Shown here: positions 62,272 through 64,000 of the stretch, in pieces | How the letters are laid out: every line of letters starts with the position of its first letter | Position numbering within the stretch: position 1 is the first letter of the stretch | NCBI RefSeq assembly: GCF_050496765.1 | Contig: NZ_JBNWEO010000015.1 | Coordinates: 372,001 to 436,000 of the forward strand | DNA: 64,000 nucleotides | Reading direction: 5' to 3' | Source of the DNA: JAEVLT01 sp050496765 | GTDB taxonomy: Bacteria; Bacillota; Bacilli; Bacillales; Cytobacillaceae | Translations under genes and position numbers: made by a program | The notes under the pieces: model-generated | Told to the model about the DNA's origin: nothing | Databases searched by the model: none | Seen by the model: the letters and a program-made list of their open reading frames with translations, nothing else

Positions 62272-63108
62272 ATGGCATTTTTAAAACCAGATGAAATTGC
62301 AAAATTAACAACAGAAACAGGCACAAAAAAGGCGAATCTTCCGATACCAAGTATTCTTTCCTTGGGTTTTCTTGGCGGTGCATTTATCTCCATTGGTTAC
62401 TTGTTGGACATTCGAGTGACAGCGAGCCTGCCGAAAGATTGGGGAACATTTGGGTCGTTTTTGGGCGCATCGGTTTTCCCGTTGGGACTCATTTTGATTG
62501 TTCTAGCTGGGGGGGAATTGCTCACAGGTAATATGATGGCAGTTTCAATGGCCTTTTTCGCCAAAAAAATTTCGTTTGGAAGGCTAGTCAACAACTGGAT
62601 TTGGATTACGGTAACAAATTTCATCGGCGCTCTGTTTGTTGCATATGTATTTGGCCAATTAGCGGGCTTAACAAGCGATGGACCGTTTTTAGCGAAAACA
62701 GCGGCATTTGCACAAGGCAAAGTTTCGGAACCATTTTGGCCAAGTTTTTTTTCAGCGATCGGCTGTAACTGGCTTGTTGGGTTAGCTTTGTGGCTTTCGT
62801 ATGGTTCGGAAGAAATGAGCAGTAAGATTTTGTCCATTTGGTTTCCGATAATGGGCTTTGTCGCCATCGGCTTTCAGCACGTCGTTGCGAACATGTTTGT
62901 CATACCAGCAGCCATTTTTGCCGGCCAGGCGACGTGGAGCCAATATATACAAAATTTTGTTCCGGTTTTTTTAGGAAATGCTGTTGGCGGTAGTATTTTT
63001 GTTTCTCTATTGTATTGGGTTGCCTACAAGCCCTATTTTTTCAAGGAATTGCAGGAGAGCGAATTAAAACATAGAAAACTGTCGGAAAGAAGGAGGAAAC
63101 AGCTTTGA
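62272..63108 (+). CDS. Formate/nitrite channel (FNT family)
   Basis: A 278-residue FocA/NirC-type channel with six helices and the family motifs GAFISIGYLL, LILIVLAGGELLTGNMM, LVNNWIWI and GFQHVVANMFVIPAA. It is followed, with a 4-base overlap, by a formate dehydrogenase gene, so formate is the likely substrate (as B. subtilis YrhG). AGGAGG precedes the ATG at 62272; the frame upstream lacks a good start. Confidence 0.9.
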   Translation: MAFLKPDEIAKLTTETGTKKANLPIPSILSLGFLGGAFISIGYLLDIRVTASLPKDWGTFGSFLGASVFPLGLILIVLAGGELLTGNMMAVSMAFFAKKISFGRLVNNWIWITVTNFIGALFVAYVFGQLAGLTSDGPFLAKTAAFAQGKVSEPFWPSFFSAIGCNWLVGLALWLSYGSEEMSSKILSIWFPIMGFVAIGFQHVVANMFVIPAAIFAGQATWSQYIQNFVPVFLGNAVGGSIFVSLLYWVAYKPYFFKELQESELKHRKLSERRRKQL

Positions 63109-64000
63109 AAGAAACAACTTTTTCGGTTGAAATTAATGGAAAAGAATATGAAGCGAAACCAGGGCAAACCATACTCGAAGTGGCCAGGGATCACGAAGTG
63201 TTTATTCCTTCAATCTGTTATCATCCAAACCTTGGCACAATCCAAACCTGTGATACATGCTATGTAAATGTAGGCGGCGAAATGGTTCGTTCCTGTGCAA
63301 CGAAAGCAGAGCCGGGTATGAAAGTCGACAGTCTTTCCGAAGTCGTGAAAGACGCACAGTATGAGGCAATATCGCGGATCTTAAAAAACCATGAACTGTA
63401 CTGCACAGTTTGTGACAACAATAATGGAAACTGTACGATTCACAATACGGTTGAATTAATGGACGTTGAACATCAAAAATATCCATTTAAGGCAAAACCT
63501 TATGCCCCAGATAACTCGCATCCTTTCTATCGGTATGAACCGGATCAATGCATACTGTGCGGCAGATGTGTGGAAGCGTGCCAAGATTTGCAGGTAAATG
63601 AAACGCTGACGATCGACTGGAGCAGAGAAGTTCCCAGAGTGATTTGGGACAATGATGTTCCGATTGATCAATCCTCTTGCGTTTCCTGCGGGCATTGTGT
63701 AAGCGCCTGCCCATGCAATGCCTTAATGGAAAAATCAATGCTTGGAAAAGCCGGATATTTAACTGGAATTCCGCCTAAAATTTTAGGTCCAATGATTGAC
63801 TTGACAAAAGAAGTAGAACCTGGATACAGGGAAATTTTTGCAATCTCTGAAGTAGAATCTGCCATGAGAAAATCCCGAATTAAGCGGACGAAAACAGTTT
63901 GTACATACTGCGGTGTCGGCTGTAGCTTTGAAGTTTGGACAAAAGACAGAGAAATTCTGAAAATTCAAACACATACAGAAGCACCGGTAAATGGAATTTC
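63105..64000 (+). CDS. fdhF: Formate dehydrogenase alpha subunit, N-terminal part (3' end off window)
   Basis: The first ~298 codons of a molybdopterin formate dehydrogenase of the soluble Bacillus type (YrhE-like, usually ~980 residues). Seen in order: a 2Fe-2S ferredoxin-like domain (ICYHPNLGTIQTCDTCYV...RSC), a His/Cys cluster (CTVCDNNNGNC), two 4Fe-4S motifs (CILCGRCVEAC and CVSCGHCVSACPCNA) and the start of the Mo domain cluster (CTYCGVGCSFEV). The start is a TTG overlapping the channel stop, with AGGAGG upstream. It should oxidise formate to CO2. Confidence 0.92.
   Translation, partial: MKETTFSVEINGKEYEAKPGQTILEVARDHEVFIPSICYHPNLGTIQTCDTCYVNVGGEMVRSCATKAEPGMKVDSLSEVVKDAQYEAISRILKNHELYCTVCDNNNGNCTIHNTVELMDVEHQKYPFKAKPYAPDNSHPFYRYEPDQCILCGRCVEACQDLQVNETLTIDWSREVPRVIWDNDVPIDQSSCVSCGHCVSACPCNALMEKSMLGKAGYLTGIPPKILGPMIDLTKEVEPGYREIFAISEVESAMRKSRIKRTKTVCTYCGVGCSFEVWTKDREILKIQTHTEAPVNGI

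Overview
The window is low-GC, densely coded DNA from an endospore-forming member of the Bacillaceae (Bacillus in the broad sense). The evidence is gene content: RacA, a Spo0E-like phosphatase, a CotJA spore-coat domain, the desaturase-DesKR cassette, gltC/gltAB, a T-box ahead of ilvA, EfeOB, DabBA, NrnB and strong AGGAGG ribosome sites with many TTG starts. The species cannot be fixed from sequence alone. I saw no rRNA, tRNA, CRISPR array or prophage.

Layout. 1-1.3 kb: a TnpB-type IS200/IS605 element, cut by the left edge, with its structured right end. 1.3-9.0 kb: a complete Wadjet anti-plasmid operon in the order jetD-jetA-jetB-jetC; the insertion element ends about 40 bases before jetD. 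9.4-14.7 kb: a DAB inorganic-carbon pump (dabB-dabA), a DUF2294 protein and a carbonic-anhydrase-like protein that lacks the zinc residues. 14.8-28.4 kb: HAD phosphatase, TerB-like protein, SstT transporter, Fur-boxed efeOB without efeU, alkaline phosphatase with 11-bp repeats upstream, a lipoprotein, a family 2 glycosyltransferase, YitT protein, FetAB exporter and an alanine symporter.

28.48-33.31 kb is an island: two ~1.2 kb inverted arms flank a membrane-protein gene and T-box/ilvA. Each arm carries two GC-rich palindromic repeat elements, and three of the four elements contain a nested ~63-bp module. 33.3-38.9 kb holds a MetE-like methyltransferase, des-desK-desR, a DMT transporter and a small Spo0E-like gene behind an Fnr-like site.

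39.1-48.6 kb is a glutamate cluster: NUDIX hydrolase, a glutamate decarboxylase fused at its N-terminus to a CotJA spore-coat domain, gltC, and gltA-gltB. 48.8-52.2 kb is an osmoprotection module: a BusR-like (GntR + RCK_C) regulator convergent with an OpuF/BusA-type ABC transporter whose promoter carries an inverted repeat. 52.5-57.4 kb has an M50 protease, an untracked 54-residue protein, nrnB behind a possible attenuator leader, a luciferase-like oxidoreductase and an acyltransferase. 57.4-57.7 kb is an exact 21-bp-period repeat array. 57.7-59.2 kb carries racA and a second MerR/coiled-coil protein. The right end has a DMT transporter, DUF975 protein, HAD phosphatase, small winged-helix protein, a formate/nitrite channel and the start of a formate dehydrogenase gene that runs off the window.

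The most unusual single item is the CotJA-glutamate decarboxylase fusion (39,874-41,484), which suggests an enzyme displayed on or in the spore coat. Next are the TnpB-Wadjet junction, the nested repeat island and the nrnB leader.
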